Shown one piece after another: positions 23,951 to 37,171 of a stretch of DNA of 64,000 bases. Source of the DNA: Tamarix chinensis (taxonomy: Eukaryota > Streptophyta > Magnoliopsida > Caryophyllales > Tamaricaceae); assembly GCA_030549775.1 (NCBI GenBank), contig CM060174.1, forward strand, positions 27,222,117 through 27,286,116. The letters are read 5' to 3'. Under the pieces are notes generated by a model. It saw only the letters and a program-made list of their open reading frames with translations, did no database searches and had not been told where the DNA came from. The first letter of the stretch is position 1. Every line of letters begins with the position of its first letter. The position numbers were made by a program, and so were the translations under genes.

Positions 23951-25293
23951 TGTAATACCCCTAATTTTTAGATTGGAAAAAATTTATTCTTTTGAAGAAA
24001 ATATGGAATAGTTTTCAAACAAAATTGAGTAGTTTTACCACTACATTAACTATTAGAGAGGTGTGATTATCACTTAACTTATGCTCGAGGTAAGCCAAAA
24101 TGGAACGATGAATAGAGGAATGCATGCCCTAATAGTATAATAGTAATGATAAAAATGATGAGAATAATAATGTAGATGGAAGAGAGGTTACAAAATCTAA
24201 ATATAGAAAATAAAGCCATAAGTTTAAATAACCAAAAAAAGAACCAAAGGCATCCCAACACAATGGGTAAACACATTCAAACCAGTTAGCCTAACTCCTA
24301 ACTAAATAGGAATGTAAATCTCAATCCCTAATCAATGGTTAGATACTAGACCATGATATTATCCTAAACATACTCTAGATTAGAATCATAACTTTACAAA
24401 TCATCATCTACTCACATATGAGAAGCTGAATCATCACAATGACCACACAAATGGTGTATTAGTACGGTGAAGTACTAGTAAAACAAAATACCTAAAATAT
24501 GGTAAGGGCTCATACTTCACATTGAGGTCACATAGTAATATGGTATAACATATACTCAGATAACATAGCTTTTAGGATCATAAATGTAATATGATAAAGC
24601 ATGCTTGAACAAGAATAATAGAAGAAGTAATAACACAGATCATATATTAGATGCACTCAATGGGAATCATATTACAAATCTTCATTTAATGACCACATAC
24701 TTTCAAGTTATTAAGAAAATTTATTCAATCACATCTAGTTCTTTTAAATGAACCAAATTCATGACAACATACATACATAGTGGGTTACCATACCGACAAC
24801 ATGGGTTCCGGATATGTTGAAGGGACTTTTCTATAGGGATACAACACCCACAACACATGAAATACACCTGCTGCAAGGGATAACATATATTGGGATACCA
24901 CACCCGCCATATATGGTTAGAGTGCATTAAGGGGGCTTATACTTGGATACCTCACCCACCACACCTTGATAGCATATATTTTAGGGCTACATAGGTTGGA
25001 ATACTGCACCCACCTAAGTAATAGACAATACAAAGTGCTAGGGGGTTTATACTAGGATACCTCACTCACTTGCTTAGAACAGTGATGCCTTGTAGGCCTA
25101 CCATAGTATAGCCTATACCACAATGATATGCATATATACCCTACTGACCACAACCCCTAAATTTTACCTTAATTGTCATGAATTATGTGATAATCGCACC
25201 TTTTTCATAGTGTATGTGGCACTAAAACTCCCCAAATTTATTTTATTATCTTCAAAAAGGAATTTTTCTAGTAAAAAATTTTAGGGTGTTACA
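23951..25293. mobile_element. Inverted pair of long-LTR U5 ends
   Basis: The left end begins TGTAATACCCCTAATTTTT, and the right end read inward begins TGTAACACCCTAAAATTTT. The resemblance extends about 170 bp: TTTTGAAGA, then AGTTTTACCACTACATTAACTAT against AGTTTTAGTGCCACATACACTAT, then GGTGTGATTATCACTTAACT against GGTGCGATTATCACATAATT. Both ends are thus U5 termini of the same LTR subfamily pointing outwards. No 5-bp duplication is found (ATTAG against CCCAC). It may be a fold-back rearrangement or two truncated LTRs head to head. A six-copy motif array lies inside. Confidence 0.55.
24782..25072. repeat. GGATACC..CACCCACC motif array, six copies
   Basis: Copies start near 24782, 24836, 24892, 24945, 24998 and 25055, each about 55 bp apart. 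The core is GGATACCTCACCCACC with substitutions. It occupies the same place relative to the U5 end as the CCACTATTAT arrays in other LTRs, but the sequence differs and there is no longer central gap. Confidence 0.7.
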
Positions 25294-26899
25294 CCCACAT
25301 AGCATACCAAACTACCCATAACCATAAAATTATTCCAAATTATCCATCAAAACTCATCAAGGGTACTTAGTGGTGATATTCTCAATACTTTTCCAATTTA
25401 GTCCATAAATTAAGTTATGTAATTCATTACAAGTAGTAGATTTCCATCATATAAGAATCATATTGGGGACATAATATTGAGTACCAAATTATTAAAAGGT
25501 TAAGCAATATAAAATAAAGCATTTTGGTCAAAGTTAGTTGATTGGTTTTATTGACAAGGTGATTGGTTTGACACTGCCACATTATAGAGTCACTATCAAA
25601 ACTTGCTAAATCATTTTACCTAAGCAATTGATTAATTTATAGAATAATAAAATGGTTCTACCAAACCATTGATGGGCTTTGCATAAGTGTTTAATAGTTC
25701 TAGTAACCAGCTAATTAATTATACTAAAGCAGTCAATTAGTATGTGCAAAACAATATGTGCATGCATTTACTTACTCAAATTTAGGTCTCAAACACTAAC
25801 CATGACATATCCATATCATTAGACACTTTCAAAACTAATATTAGTCATGCTCAACCAGTAAATCATGTTATATTTCCAATTAATCATTAGGACACATGCA
25901 TAAAACTCTTATTTTCCTAAAATAATAAAATGTAAAGTACGGTTCACTATAAGCACTACTATTATCATTTAAGCATATGACAATCAAATTCCAAACGTGC
26001 ACCAAGCCACATGTTCATTCATTCCACATCACAAGGTAAGTATGATTTACCTAGTGAAGCTTAGCAAAAATCACACCAAATAGGGAATGAACTTGAGCTA
26101 AAAATGTCCAAACCTTCAACACCTTAAAATAAGAGATTAAAAATTGGTGAACCTCCTTAAAAATATTAAAAAATGAAACCCGACAGGAATTTTGTAAACC
26201 AGAAAATATAGCCTTCACTAAAAAATAATACTAAAGGAAGAGCTCAAGCCCTCAATCTTTTCCTAAATCTAACCCTATCTTGCTTAAGAGTAAAATAATG
26301 AGTTAGAGAATGATTAGAAGAGGTGTAGAAGGTTCAGAGGTAGAGAACATGAAGAAGAATATGAGTGAAGGCATAAAAGAGGGAAAATCAGAGGTAACCC
26401 AATGGTTGAAAGAAAGTGAGGAAAAATAGAGGTTAAGGTTGATAATATACCGATGATCTTATGGGAAAAGGAAGGGTTATATAAGACTAAAACCTTACTT
26501 ATCTTGCTCAAAATCAAACATCCTTAGGTTAATTTCTCAAGGAAATAAAATTGACTTCCTCTATGATCACTATGGTGATAGATGAGATGTTCTTGGGCAT
26601 TGATCATAAAAATTCATGAACACAAGAAGATAAGGGGACAAAAAGGAAAGAAAGACATGATCACAAAATCTTTTGAGGTTACAAGGGATAAATCATTCAT
26701 TTTGGGGTTACATAGAAGAGAGAGGAAAATAAGGAAGAAGATGATAATGGTGTTGAGGTCATCAACCATTTTCTTTTTTTCAACTCAGCAATGTCCTTAG
26801 TGGGAAAAAAATCTTTGATTAATGGTGAAAAAAATTAAAATAAGATTTGTAAATAATTTAGAGCTTGATTACCAAAATTCAAGATTATTTGAATAATTT
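25294..26899 (-). mobile_element. Long-LTR fragment, left part
   Basis: AT-rich sequence with a TTTACCTAGTGAAGCTTAGC box near 26050, similar to the TTACCTAGTTAGGCACCGGG box at 9680 of solo LTR S1, then purine-rich sequence (26300-26780). It is interrupted at 26900 by solo LTR S3 and resumes at 31248. If it belongs to the LTR starting at 23951, the outer 5-mers would be ATTAG and AGTAG (4/5), but the arrangement in between is rearranged. Confidence 0.45.
26895..26899. repeat. Target site duplication AATTT (left)
   Basis: AATTT recurs directly outside the right end of solo LTR S3 at 31243-31247. Confidence 0.85.
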
Positions 26900-28661
26900 T
26901 GAAATACCCCAAAACCTAATTTTAAGAGTTTTAGTTAAATAAGGATTTATTATAGAAATTAATTAAATAAATTATTTTTATTAAAATAAAATAAAATTAA
27001 TTAGGACAAATCAAGAAGAAATTTAGGTATTTTATCTAAATAAGGATTTTATTTTGAAAATTATTTAAATAAAATATTTTATTTAAATAAGAGGGAATAA
27101 ATAGGGCCAAATTAATATGAATGTTATAAATAATTTAATTGGAGAAAATTAGAGTTATTTGCTAATTAAAATGGAATTTATGATAAACCTTTCAAAAATC
27201 TTAAATTAGCATAAAAATGGAATTAAATATTATTTTATTTAAATGTTATTATTTTTCAATATTCCAAATCTCCTAATTAATTAAATTAACCTAACACATT
27301 ATTTTTCTTTTCCTCTTTTCCTTTTTCCTTTTCTTTCTTCCTTTTTCTTTCATTTTTTCTTTCTTTTTCTTTCTTCTTCTGTTCTTTTTCTTACCTTTTT
27401 CCCCCAACCTAGGCTAGCCCAACGGCCCAAACCCCTATCCCCCTTTCTTCCTTCGTCCGCGGCCCAACTCCTCTTTCCTTCTTTTCTTTTTGTTCTTCGG
27501 CGACCTGAGCCTGCCTTCCCACGGCCCAAACTTTCCCTCCATTTCTCCTTTGACGCGGCCGCCCTAAACACTGTGTTTTTTTTTAACTTTACACCATCAC
27601 TATGCCGACCAGCCCGGTTCGCCCGTCTTTCCTTTATTTTCTTTTCTTTTTCCTAGTCAATCGATCCACGCACCTGCTACCTTCTTCTTCCTCCCTCCTT
27701 TCCTCCCCCCGTCGTCGACTTGTAACTATCCGTTATTTCTACTGCTGGCCACACCCATTTGACCAGCCATTTTCCCCTATCTTCTTTGCCGTTTTTTAAC
27801 CAATTCTCCCCAACCACTTCTCCCCTTTTCTCACACAATATGCTCTCTCTTTCCTCCGCACAACCCTGCCATATTTTTCTTGAATTTTGCCGGCAACCAT
27901 CGTTGCCAGTGAGCCTAACCGACCATCTCGATCCTCCCATTCTTCCCTTTGACCTTAGCCACTTCATTTTCTCTATAAATACCCCCATACTCAGCAAGGG
28001 CCGATTTTTTTGATTTTCCTACCTAGAAACCCCCTCATGAGCTACCTCCACTTCAGACGTTGTTGTCGCTGGCTTTGGCCAACGCCACTGCCTAAGTTGG
28101 CCACCCGAGTACTCCCTGCACAGCCCTCTAACTAACTACACCACCCATCTCCCTTGATTTCCCTACACAAGCCACCCCAGTTGTGTAAAGTTTTCTCCCT
28201 AATTAAGCTTCCTTTTCACCTCTGCCGCCCTTTGCACCATTGTTTTCCACCACTTCCGCCACTGCCACTACCGCTTTCACCTTCCAAAAACCCCTACAGA
28301 CCACCCTCTACTGCCCCTACCTTTCTTTTCCTCTTCCTCCCTCTCCTCCTCTCTTTCTCTTCTTCTTCCTTTTTTGACCACCACCACCGCTGCCACCTTT
28401 GGTCGTGCCCCCACCTTCATTCTACTCCTCTTTAGGAAACCCTAAACACCCCAACTCCCACCTTCATTCTACCTCTCCTTTTTGTAGCCCTCAACTTTTT
28501 CCCTTTTCTTCTCTTTTTTTGGCCACCGCCGCCATTGTCGTGTACCACCACCGGTGCCACCTGTCACCACTAGCCTAAGGTGGAACCCTAAACCCTCACA
28601 ACCCTTTTTCCCTATTTAATTAAATTTATTTTATTTTATTTCAATTTTAGCCTATTATTCA

Positions 28662-28663
<2 letters not shown>

Positions 28664-28700
<37 letters not shown>

Positions 28701-28828
28701 TAATATTTCTTATTAGGGTCAAGACCCCATTTGGCTTATTAGATTATTAGTATTAGTATTATTAATATTATTATCATTATTATGAGTTTTTTTTATTTTA
28801 TTTATTATTATTATTATTATCACTAGTA

Positions 28829-28871
<43 letters not shown>

Positions 28872-28945
28872 TATCAGGAGGGCCAAACCCCTACTTTATT
28901 TGTTTAATTCGAATACCATTATTATTATTATTATTATTATTATTT
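28664..28945. repeat. (TTA)n arrays punctuated by GGG/CCC boxes
   Basis: TTA runs at about 28664-28700, 28803-28820, 28829-28871 and 28917-28943 are separated by GGGTCAAGACCCC (28717) and GGGCCAAACCCC (28881). Equivalent compound arrays occur in the LTRs at 53306-53790 and 58490-59410. Confidence 0.85.
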
Positions 28946-29067
28946 CTAGTATTATTATTACCGTTATTACTAAAATAATGTTATTTTATTAAAAAAAAAC
29001 TAGTCTTAGAATAAGTTAGTAAATAACAGTATTTTTGATAGGAAGGAATCTAATTATAGTTTTTCCC

Positions 29068-29076
29068 TTATATAGG
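29068..29076 (+). promoter_or_regulatory. Candidate TATA box of solo LTR S3
   Basis: TTATATAGG is followed by TGAGACTAGTCAAACCCC. The same box is recognisable in reverse at 58440 (CTCACCTATATGAGG) and, altered, at 9738. Its conservation and position between U3 and the motif array make it a plausible promoter element, but the transcription start is unknown. Confidence 0.35.
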
Positions 29077-30163
29077 TGAGACTAGTCAAACCCCTAAGGA
29101 GGCATAAGAGTGTGCTTCAAGACTGATGTCATTTTAGCTAAGGGTGTAACTAAGGCCTTATACGTGTTTATGTGCCTTATATGCTTGGATGGCTTGTATA
29201 ATGTCGTGTTGTGTATCATGTGCTTGTAGTTGACTGTTTATGTTGACTATTTTATGTATGGAGCAGCTTGTAATTATGGCATAATTATGTGCCTTTTATT
29301 ATGTATATGTTGACATGTATATGTGATGAAGTGTTGTGGAATGTAAGGTATAATTTATGTTTTTATTGTGATACAGTGTGGCCCATAAGACATGCATGTT
29401 AGGTTGTGTAATATGATGATAGGGAGTGAAATGATGTGGGGTTGATCTAAGTATTATATGACTATGCATGGAGGATTCTAGGGTTTGCATGGGAATCTAG
29501 GGTTTCACGTGGGAGCATAGGGTTTTGCATGAAATAGTACGAAGGGTTGCATAGGGGATATAAATTTTGCATGGGAGTAAATTTTACATATGAAAAGTTA
29601 ATTTGAGGTGTGAGGAAGGTGATGAAAGTGTTGTTTGGGCATTTGAATGTGTTGAATGAAAAATAGTACGTGGGATAGTATAAGGGCATATAGTAGACCG
29701 ATATAGGGTTTTGTGTAGTGGTTATGGTTTGGTGTGGCTTATTGGGGTTTATGTGGCTGTGTGTGTGTCTGGTGAGTAAAGTGTTTTAGTGGAAGTGAAA
29801 CCTATGGGCAGTGTGTTAAAATAATTTTTGAATTGCATATGGTAGAGTAGGATGGACCATTTAGGTCTAAACTAGGGCTTCTAGGTAAAACCCTAAAGTG
29901 AGGAAGTGAATGGGTAGGTGGTAAAAAAAAAGTAGTAGGCTTGGGTCCACACGTGGGGGAGATGGACTCAAATGTAAGTTTGGTAAAGAGGAAAGGATAA
30001 TGGGCTAAGTTAGGAGTTTTATGAGGCTATGAGTGAGATGGGTTCTCTTTTGGGGGGATAAGTGTGGAGGAAGTTAGCCATGCATGCCTAAGGTTAAAAT
30101 TATGAATAAGATACGTAAGACATTAATCATGTGAAATGGAAGAGTATTGAGCCAGGCCTAGAC

Positions 30164-30495
30164 TGATCCACCGGTATAATAGTGGCTAGGTACCGAGGTA
30201 TCCTAGAGATTGATCCACCAGCATATAATGATGGTAGGGTATGTTACCCTAAGTGTCCGATCCACCGCCTATAATAGTGGGGGTCTTGAGCTCAATAAAC
30301 CAAACCCTACAGTTTGCTAAGACACATAAAAGATACTAATACTTACAGTGGAACACCATGCGAGCAGGGGTCAGACCGATCCACGGGCATAAAATAGTGG
30401 TTAGGGTATGTTACCCAAGTGATTGATCCATTGGCTAGAATAATGGCCAGGTGCCGGAGTGCCTTGGAGACCGATCTACCAGCTAAACAAGTGGG
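30164..30495 (+). repeat. GATCCACC..ATAATAGTGG motif array, 3+3 copies
   Basis: Copies start at 30164, 30212, 30259 and then 30378, 30424, 30473. This is the sense-strand view of the array at 8075-8417. The step between blocks is 119 bp and includes a GAGCTCAATAAACC box and CTTACAGTGGAACACCATG. Confidence 0.88.
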
Positions 30496-31247
30496 GTTCT
30501 CATAATCGTGTGGAATTGATAAAGAATATAGTGTGAAAAGATTTCAATAAGAGATTAATTAATTAATTAATCTGGATTATAAATGGGCCTTTGTGTCTAC
30601 CTGAATGATTGTATGATATTATGTTATCATGATGGACTATATGCTCTTTTATTTCTTCTACATTATTTGTGTGATTTTATGTGTTAGCCATAGTGCATTG
30701 GTTACCTTACTTAATACGTAGTATAGTGATCACCATTTTCGTGGGTGCTACTTATTCCCACAAGTAGTAGGCCCTTTTGACTTGTGCAGGTGGGCAAGGC
30801 ATCAAGTGGGGCTAAGTGTTGATTATGGGCTTGGTTCAATGATTGGAGTGACATGGATGAATTCTCCCTTATGTCATTCTATTTCTTTACAATATTTCTT
30901 TTCTATATTAGATTTTTCAAAATTAAATATTAATGTTTGTAGACATTATTCCCTCCGAGGAATTTTGATTTCACACTCTAATTTCTATCTTACGATTGAT
31001 TATAAACTTTTACGCATACTCTAATTTTTGTGTTATGATCCTTTTTGTTCTTTTTATGAACTATTGGTTTAAGTATTAATTAAAGTTTAATAAATTTTTC
31101 TTTTAGCCTTAGCAGTTGGTACTGAAACAGTCGGAGAGAACCGGTTTGGTACTAAATTTGGTGGTAACATCCCTAGAATTCACAAGTTTTTATTTTTAAA
31201 TTCTTTTGCGTTAAGAAAAATAGAAAATTTTAGGGTGTTACAAATTT

Positions 31248-31591
31248 TCTCACCTAAAATCAAATTAAAATAATATTTTAGGTCACACAAAATGGTTGAT
31301 CAGTTTGGCCTACGTACCAAATGGTTCAACCAACCAATCAATTTCCTAGAACAAGTCAACTGGTTACCCTAAGCCAAAAAGGAAATTGAATATGGCAATA
31401 TAGTTAATAAATTCATGCAACCATCCAACTAGTACACTTAAAAACCATTTTGTTCCTCTTTTTCCAAACCTTTTAAAATCCTTTGTCATTTAAACCTAAA
31501 ATATATTTCTAAAAAAAATATCAAAACCATAAAATCATCATCAAGAACTTGAATAGTTACACATTATAAGCCTAATCTATAGGGTGTTACA
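31248..31591 (-). mobile_element. Long-LTR fragment, right part
   Basis: AT-rich U3-type end terminating CTATAGGGTGTTACA at 31591. It continues the fragment at 25294-26899 across solo LTR S3 with its AATTT duplication. A further 183 bp (31592-31774) before gypsy element 2 is unassigned. Confidence 0.5.
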
Positions 31592-31774
31592 AGTAGCATA
31601 AACATTAAGTGGAGAAGAATAAACTTCAACCCAACCCAAATAATGAAAAAATTCTACTTGGAAGAAGGAGAAATTCAAACAAGTGGAAGATAAACATGAA
31701 CCTAAATGAGAATACACATTGTGATGTAGTCTCCTAGACCCAAAGAAGGATAAATATTAACCATGAAGGATAAA

Positions 31775-32201
31775 TGATGCAAGAGCATCCCCTTCACAAT
31801 ACTTTACATTAACTACTCATCATCCTATATTAGAAGGCTAAAAAATTCTTCTAATTTGAGAAGGATTACACTAAGCTACCCTTCTCCATATTTACATCCA
31901 AGAGAGTCGTGCAAGCCATACAACCTGTGTGCCATACACTCCCTTCTTTGTAGCTTAATTTTGAGCCAACAATATAGCCACAACCCACCACCAGTTACAC
32001 CTATTTCGTGGCTTGCTTTTGAGCCATCACACTTAGCCCTTCCCTGCCACCACAACCATCTATAGGAAGCATCAAGGGGGACCATACTAGTTTCTTCCTA
32101 TAAGGAAATGGGTAGAAAAGGGTTGGTAAATGGAAAGCATACAAGTGTAGAATTATAGGAGAATTTTAAGGTTTAATCCCTCATTTTTTTGAACTTCTAA
32201 C
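31775..32201 (+). mobile_element. Ty3/gypsy element 2: 5' LTR, left part
   Basis: It begins TGATGCAAGAGCATCC. The whole piece matches the 3' LTR start at 52562 (GATGCAAGAGCATCC, then AATTCTTCTA, GAAGGATTACACTAAGCTAC, and so on). It stops at 32201 at a hAT-like insertion and resumes at 47803. The left part (427 bp) plus the right part up to AAGCTTTTAG (318 bp) gives 745 bp, against 744 bp for the same segment of the 3' LTR, so the two pieces are one interrupted LTR. Confidence 0.9.
32194..32201. repeat. 8-bp target duplication (left) CTTCTAAC
   Basis: Pairs with CTTTCAAC at 47795-47802 (6 of 8), flanking the hAT-like element. Confidence 0.65.
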
Positions 32202-32891
32202 TAGAGTTAGCAAAATTTAACCCAACCCACGTGAACTAAACCGACCCACATAAAATATGATAAATTCATCAACCTAACCCAACCTAAACCCGATAAAAAA
32301 CTAACACGACCTGACATGACCCTAACCCTACTTGACCCCAACTCGTAACCTGCCATCAACCTGACCTAAATCAACAAAACCAAATTCAATATTAACTAAT
32401 GATATAAATAAAGAAAAAAATAGACAGTTATTATTTTTTTTAGAGATTATAAATTTTTATTATTATTTAAATTTTACTTATTTTTCTTACTTTTATTGTC
32501 AACTTACTTATTCACCAATGATATTCTTATTTTACTAATTTTTTGTCTAAAAATATAATATTAAAAAGTCATAATAATAAATAAATAGAAATTAATAACA
32601 CATTATTAATCATATGCTTATATAAATTTAAACATAATTATTTCTTATAAGGTTAATAAGTTAGATTAATTTTGGTATTCTGTGCCTGATTTGACATAAA
32701 TCTAAATTGATTTATCTAAGATTAGCTTGGCCAAAACCAACCCGACCCATCAAAACCTAAAAAGACCTAATTTGTTAAGCTAACCCAAACTTGAATCATC
32801 AAATTAACTCAATTTCAAACATGAAATCACCCAAATATATTCTTTCTTATTAGGAATGTAAACAGAGCGAGTTCAAGGCGATACTCCCAAA

Positions 32892-32896
32892 CCCAT
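32892..32896. repeat. Target site duplication CCCAT (left)
   Basis: CCCAT directly before TGTAATACCCC recurs directly after GGGGTGTTGCA at 47059-47063. Confidence 0.88.
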
Positions 32897-34954
32897 TGTA
32901 ATACCCCAAAATTTTAAAGCCTAGAATTTAGTAATTAATCCTTATTTGGGATAATTTATTTTTTTTAAATTATTAATTTAATTATTTGTGGACTTATGAA
33001 TTTTAAAAATATATATGATTATTTAATAAATTAGAATAAATATTTTATTATTTTATCATACTCTTTTTATTTAAATAATTTTTCAAACCCCTATTTTACT
33101 AAAATCATCCTCTTAAATTAATTCCTTAAATTTTAATTAAATTATTTTATTAAAATAATTTATCCATATAAATAACTAAATACCCTAAATCTAAAAATCA
33201 TTTTATTTTTATTTTCTCCTTCCCCTTTTCCTTTTTCCTTTTTCTTTCTCTTTTTTCCCCTTTCTTTTCCTTCATTTTCCTTTTTCTTCTTTTCTTCCCC
33301 CTTTGAGCTGCTCATCCTCCTTCTTCTCCTTCCCCCACTAGGATGTTATCCCTCTTCTCATTCTTTATCCTCCAGCCCTTCTCTCCCTTCCTTTCTTTCT
33401 TTTCTTTCTTCCTTCCTTAGTTGGGCTAGTCCCACCTTCTCTTCTTTCTCCCTTCTCCCTTGTGTGCACGGGCTGACCCACCTCCCTCCTTTTCTCCCTG
33501 CTCGACAAGCCTACCTTCCCCCTTCTTCTTCTCCTTCTTTCTTCACCCATCGAACCAAATGCCCTTCCCCATGCCTAGAATAACTTGCAACTAGACCCTA
33601 TAGCTCTACCATTGTAGCTCTCTCTCCTATCCCTTTCCTTTCCATTTTGAGCAAGACTCCCCATGCATAGTCCCTCTCACATACCCCATCCTTTCCCTTT
33701 TCTTCCTTCCCTTCCCTACCTTCATCCCTAACCCCCTATAGCCTGCAACCACCCTGCTCGAGCCATGCCTATCATCCTTTCCCTCTTCCTTTCCTTCAAC
33801 TATGCCTTATCTTTTTCTCCCTCCATCCCCCTTCTTCCCCTGCTAAGAACTCTTCTCCTTTCTTTCTTCATTCTCCTTTCCTACCTTGTTTTTATTTTAC
33901 TGCCTTCAACAGCTGCCTCTACTACCCAACCAACCACCACACCACCCCTGGCTTTTGTTACTTCCTCCCTACGCCACCCAATAGCCACCACTTACCCCCT
34001 ACAACCCCCTTCTATTTCCTTTTCTTTTCTTCCCCTTCTTGACCTCCACCCTACACCACCACCTTGTGCCATTGTCTCCCCTCTTCTACCACTATCACAA
34101 CCACCTCTCAACCCCCTAACACCTCCTCTACCACGCCTTACCTTAGCTGATGGAGACCTCCCCTACAATCACCTCCTTTCTTCCCTTATTTTTCCTTTCT
34201 TCTCCCTTTCTTGCACCCACATTTCTAGCCCTACCACTACTATCTCTGCCACCCTGATCCATCAATCTCTAACTTCTAACCATTATCTACACCCTGCCAT
34301 CCCTTGTGCACCCAACCATCACCTTCAAGTTAATACACAATCCCTCAACCAAAGCCCTAAACCCTCACCCAAACCAACCCCTTTCCTTTCTCCCAACTCT
34401 TCCCTTCATCCCATTTCCCTCTCCCCTTTCATGTATGCAACTCACCTTGCCATGCAGCGTGAGATTTGATGCAATTTTAAGAATCTTTAACCAATTTTTA
34501 AGGTATAAAAACAGTTAGCATTTATATGTATTTACTAAGATTTTTTTATCAAAATTTAGTCTTTTAATTTTCTACTAATAATATGCTAATTTTTGTATTA
34601 TTCCAAATTATTAATGTTTACTAATCAAATCTTAAACTTTTAACTGAGGTACTAGTAAATTTTAATTATTGCTAGAAATAAGGTAACCATTATACCCTAC
34701 TATAATGTGTGGATATATGTGTGCTAGAACATTAGGGTTTTGAATATGTTCTATGCATATTATGTGATTTTAAGTATATTATGATTTGTAACATATGTTG
34801 GCGGTTGAAATGAAAATCATGTTATATTATGAAATGTAACATGTGTAGGATTAATGGTTAAGAAGGGTCCTTGTCATTAATGTTGATATTATATGCATGT
34901 ACTTTTTATGTAAGCACATATGGTCGTTGTAGTAGAGGTAATATTAATATGAGC

Positions 34955-35640
34955 CCTAAGGGCATTTTAGTAATTTTTCTTATATAAAGGGTGTGACCTA
35001 AATAAGTATGTATGGTAGGTGAATAGTATTAATAATTAATAATAATAGTTGGTAGTGTTAGATGATGCTTATGGACCATGGGTATTAATTTTTTATGTGG
35101 TAAGAGTATTTTAGTAAATTTAGCATAACAAGGGTAAATTAGTAATTTATATGAATAAAAGGGGTAACATGGTAATTTAATAAGTAAGAAGGGAAGTTTG
35201 GTAATTTTGCATGGGAAAGGGGGTAACTTGGTAATTTTATGAGTAAAAAGGTGAATTAGTAAATTAATAAATAAGAAGGGTATCTTTATAATTTTGGCAT
35301 AAAAAGGGGTAGCTTGGTAATTTTATGAATAAAAGGGGTAAAATGGTAATTTAGTAAGTAAGAGGGATATTTTTGTAATTTGGTATGAAATAGGGGTAAC
35401 TTGGTAAATTTAAAAGTATGAAGGGTAAGGGTAGTAATTTAACAAGTATGACAGGTAAAGTCGGTAATTTAATAAGTATAAAGGGTAATTTAGTAATTTA
35501 ACAAATACAAAAGGTTTTGGTAATTATACAAGTATGAATGGTAATTTGGTAATATGGTAAGTAAAAAGGGATAATTTAGTAACTTTACAAATAGGGGAAA
35601 CTGAGTAATTTTTTAAGTAAATATGGGTAAATTAGTAGTT
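34955..35640 (+). repeat. GGTAATTT tandem array in LTR A
   Basis: About two dozen irregular units of 20-35 bp with the core AAGGGTAAcTTGGTAATTT. It is the sense-strand counterpart of the AATTACC array in LTR C at 40020-41270. Confidence 0.85.
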
Positions 35641-36762
35641 TGCATATAACATGTTAATAGATTTAGTGAACCTTCCTAATAAGTCATAAGGGATAGTAAA
35701 TAATAGATTAAGGATTTATGGCCTTAGTATCACTTTTTTAAATATAATAATGTATATTGTAAGGTTGTGGTTAAAGCTAAATTGTATATTTTATGTGTTC
35801 ATGGGTGTTATGATATGTGCTTGTATTATATGTGAGTATGGGCTAAAATATGTGAAGTGTAGCTTGATGTGCATGGAGCTAAGGTAAGTGGTGTATGAAA
35901 TATGATATGTGTGATATGTCTTGTATTTTATGACTGATCTTTTGTATAATTGCTATAGTAGGACATGCATGTTAGGAGGCCTTAGGAGGTATGATGAGAT
36001 TATGGGGCACTAAAAGAAATAAAAATGGTGGAGTGATTGGGGAATAGTGAGAAAAAGCCTAAGCACCATATGATCAATGGGTGGTAAAATAAGGGGATAA
36101 TAATAATAAAATAAGGGGTTAGAGAAAATATTGCATAGGAAGTGTAAGTCTCACATGGGATGTTTAGCCTTTGTATGGGGGTAATGTTTAAGTGGGAAAA
36201 GGTAGTTTGAGGTTTAAGCATGGTCAAGGAAGAATACTTGGGGTAATTGGAGTCCATGGGTGAAAAATAGTACATGGGTTGGTGGAAGCGTGCATGGGGG
36301 CTTAACTAGGGTTTTTTATATCACATATGAGGGATGGGGAGTAAGGTTGTGATGTTGGATGCGGGTTAAGTGGAGTGATGATGTTATAATCAAAGGGAGC
36401 TAGGTCATATATGATAACGAGATGTTAGGGCCACATGGGCTAGATTAGGATTTCTAAGGGAAAACCCTAGTGGGTGATGATGAGCTAAGGTTGAGAGAAG
36501 GGAAAGTGGACTTGGACTCACATGCATGAGGTATCTAGAATCAATGGTAAGTAGGGGGAAGTAAATAAGAGGCCTTGGAATCCTAGGGTGTGTAGAGGTA
36601 TAAGGATATGGTGTAGGGCTACTCAGGGGGTCTGGGGTAAAAGGGTGAGAATAGGAAGTCTAGTAGGGCATGCATGTTGAGTAAGAAGGTGCTTATTGAA
36701 TAAGACACGAGTAAGACACTAACCTTTTAAAATTGGAAGACTAATGAGTTGGAGCCTACATT

Positions 36763-37056
36763 GATCCACTGGCGAATAATAGTGGCTAGGTGCATTTTAC
36801 CCTGAGTGTTTTAGATCCACAGGCTATAATAGTGGGGGATCCCAAGATAATAAACCAAACCTTGGATGGTAATAAATCATAAGAAAAATACTAATCACTT
36901 ACAGTGGAACACAACATGAGTTGGGGCCAGACCGCTCCATCGACGAGAATAGTGGTTAAGAGCCTTTTGCCTTGGAGACCGGTCCACTAATAAATAATAG
37001 TGGCCATGTGCATTCTGCCTTGGAGTGTATTTCTGATCCACCAGCTATAATAGTGG
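36763..37056 (+). repeat. GATCCACC..ATAGTGG motif array in LTR A, 2+3 copies
   Basis: Copies start at 36763, 36814 and then 36934, 36981, 37035. The step between blocks is 120 bp and contains CTTACAGTGGAACACAACATG, as in other LTRs. Confidence 0.85.
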
Positions 37057-37166
37057 GGTTTCTGTACTCAGATGGATATAATTTGAGAGATGACTTTGAA
37101 TAATGTATAATTAATGGCTTAAGACTAGACAATGTTGATTTCACCATTATGATCTATTGATGTGGT

Positions 37167-37171
37167 ATAAG
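37167..37171. repeat. Target site duplication ATAAG (left)
   Basis: ATAAG directly before TGTAATACCCCG recurs directly after GGGGTGTTACA at 46430-46434. Confidence 0.9.

Larger units (their letters stand above)
26900..31242 (+). mobile_element. Solo LTR S3, 4.3 kb
   Basis: It begins TGAAATACCCCAAAACC and ends TTTTAGGGTGTTACA, with a perfect AATTT duplication. In sense order it shows an AT-rich U3 start (26940-27300), a pyrimidine-rich block (27300-28610), punctuated (TTA)n arrays (28664-28945), a TTATATAGGTGAGAC box (29068), a stretch of TCTAGGGTTT and GCATGGGA repeats (29460-29580), a six-copy motif array (30164-30495), a GGTTACCTTACTTAATACG box (30700), and a U5 end with TTAGCCTTAGCAGTTGGTACTG. 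No internal region or second LTR is present. It serves as the reference plus-orientation copy in this window. Confidence 0.9.

Noticed and set aside
23951..31591. A single LTR element spanning the whole interval
   Set aside because: The outer 5-mers ATTAG and AGTAG match 4/5, but the interior includes an oppositely oriented U5 end at 25293, so one simple element does not explain it.
33765..34469. 234-residue plus-strand open frame with a hydrophobic start resembling a signal peptide
   Set aside because: It sits in the pyrimidine-rich block of solo LTR A. The low-complexity Leu/Ser/Pro/Thr content is what such DNA encodes, and equivalent LTRs do not conserve the frame.
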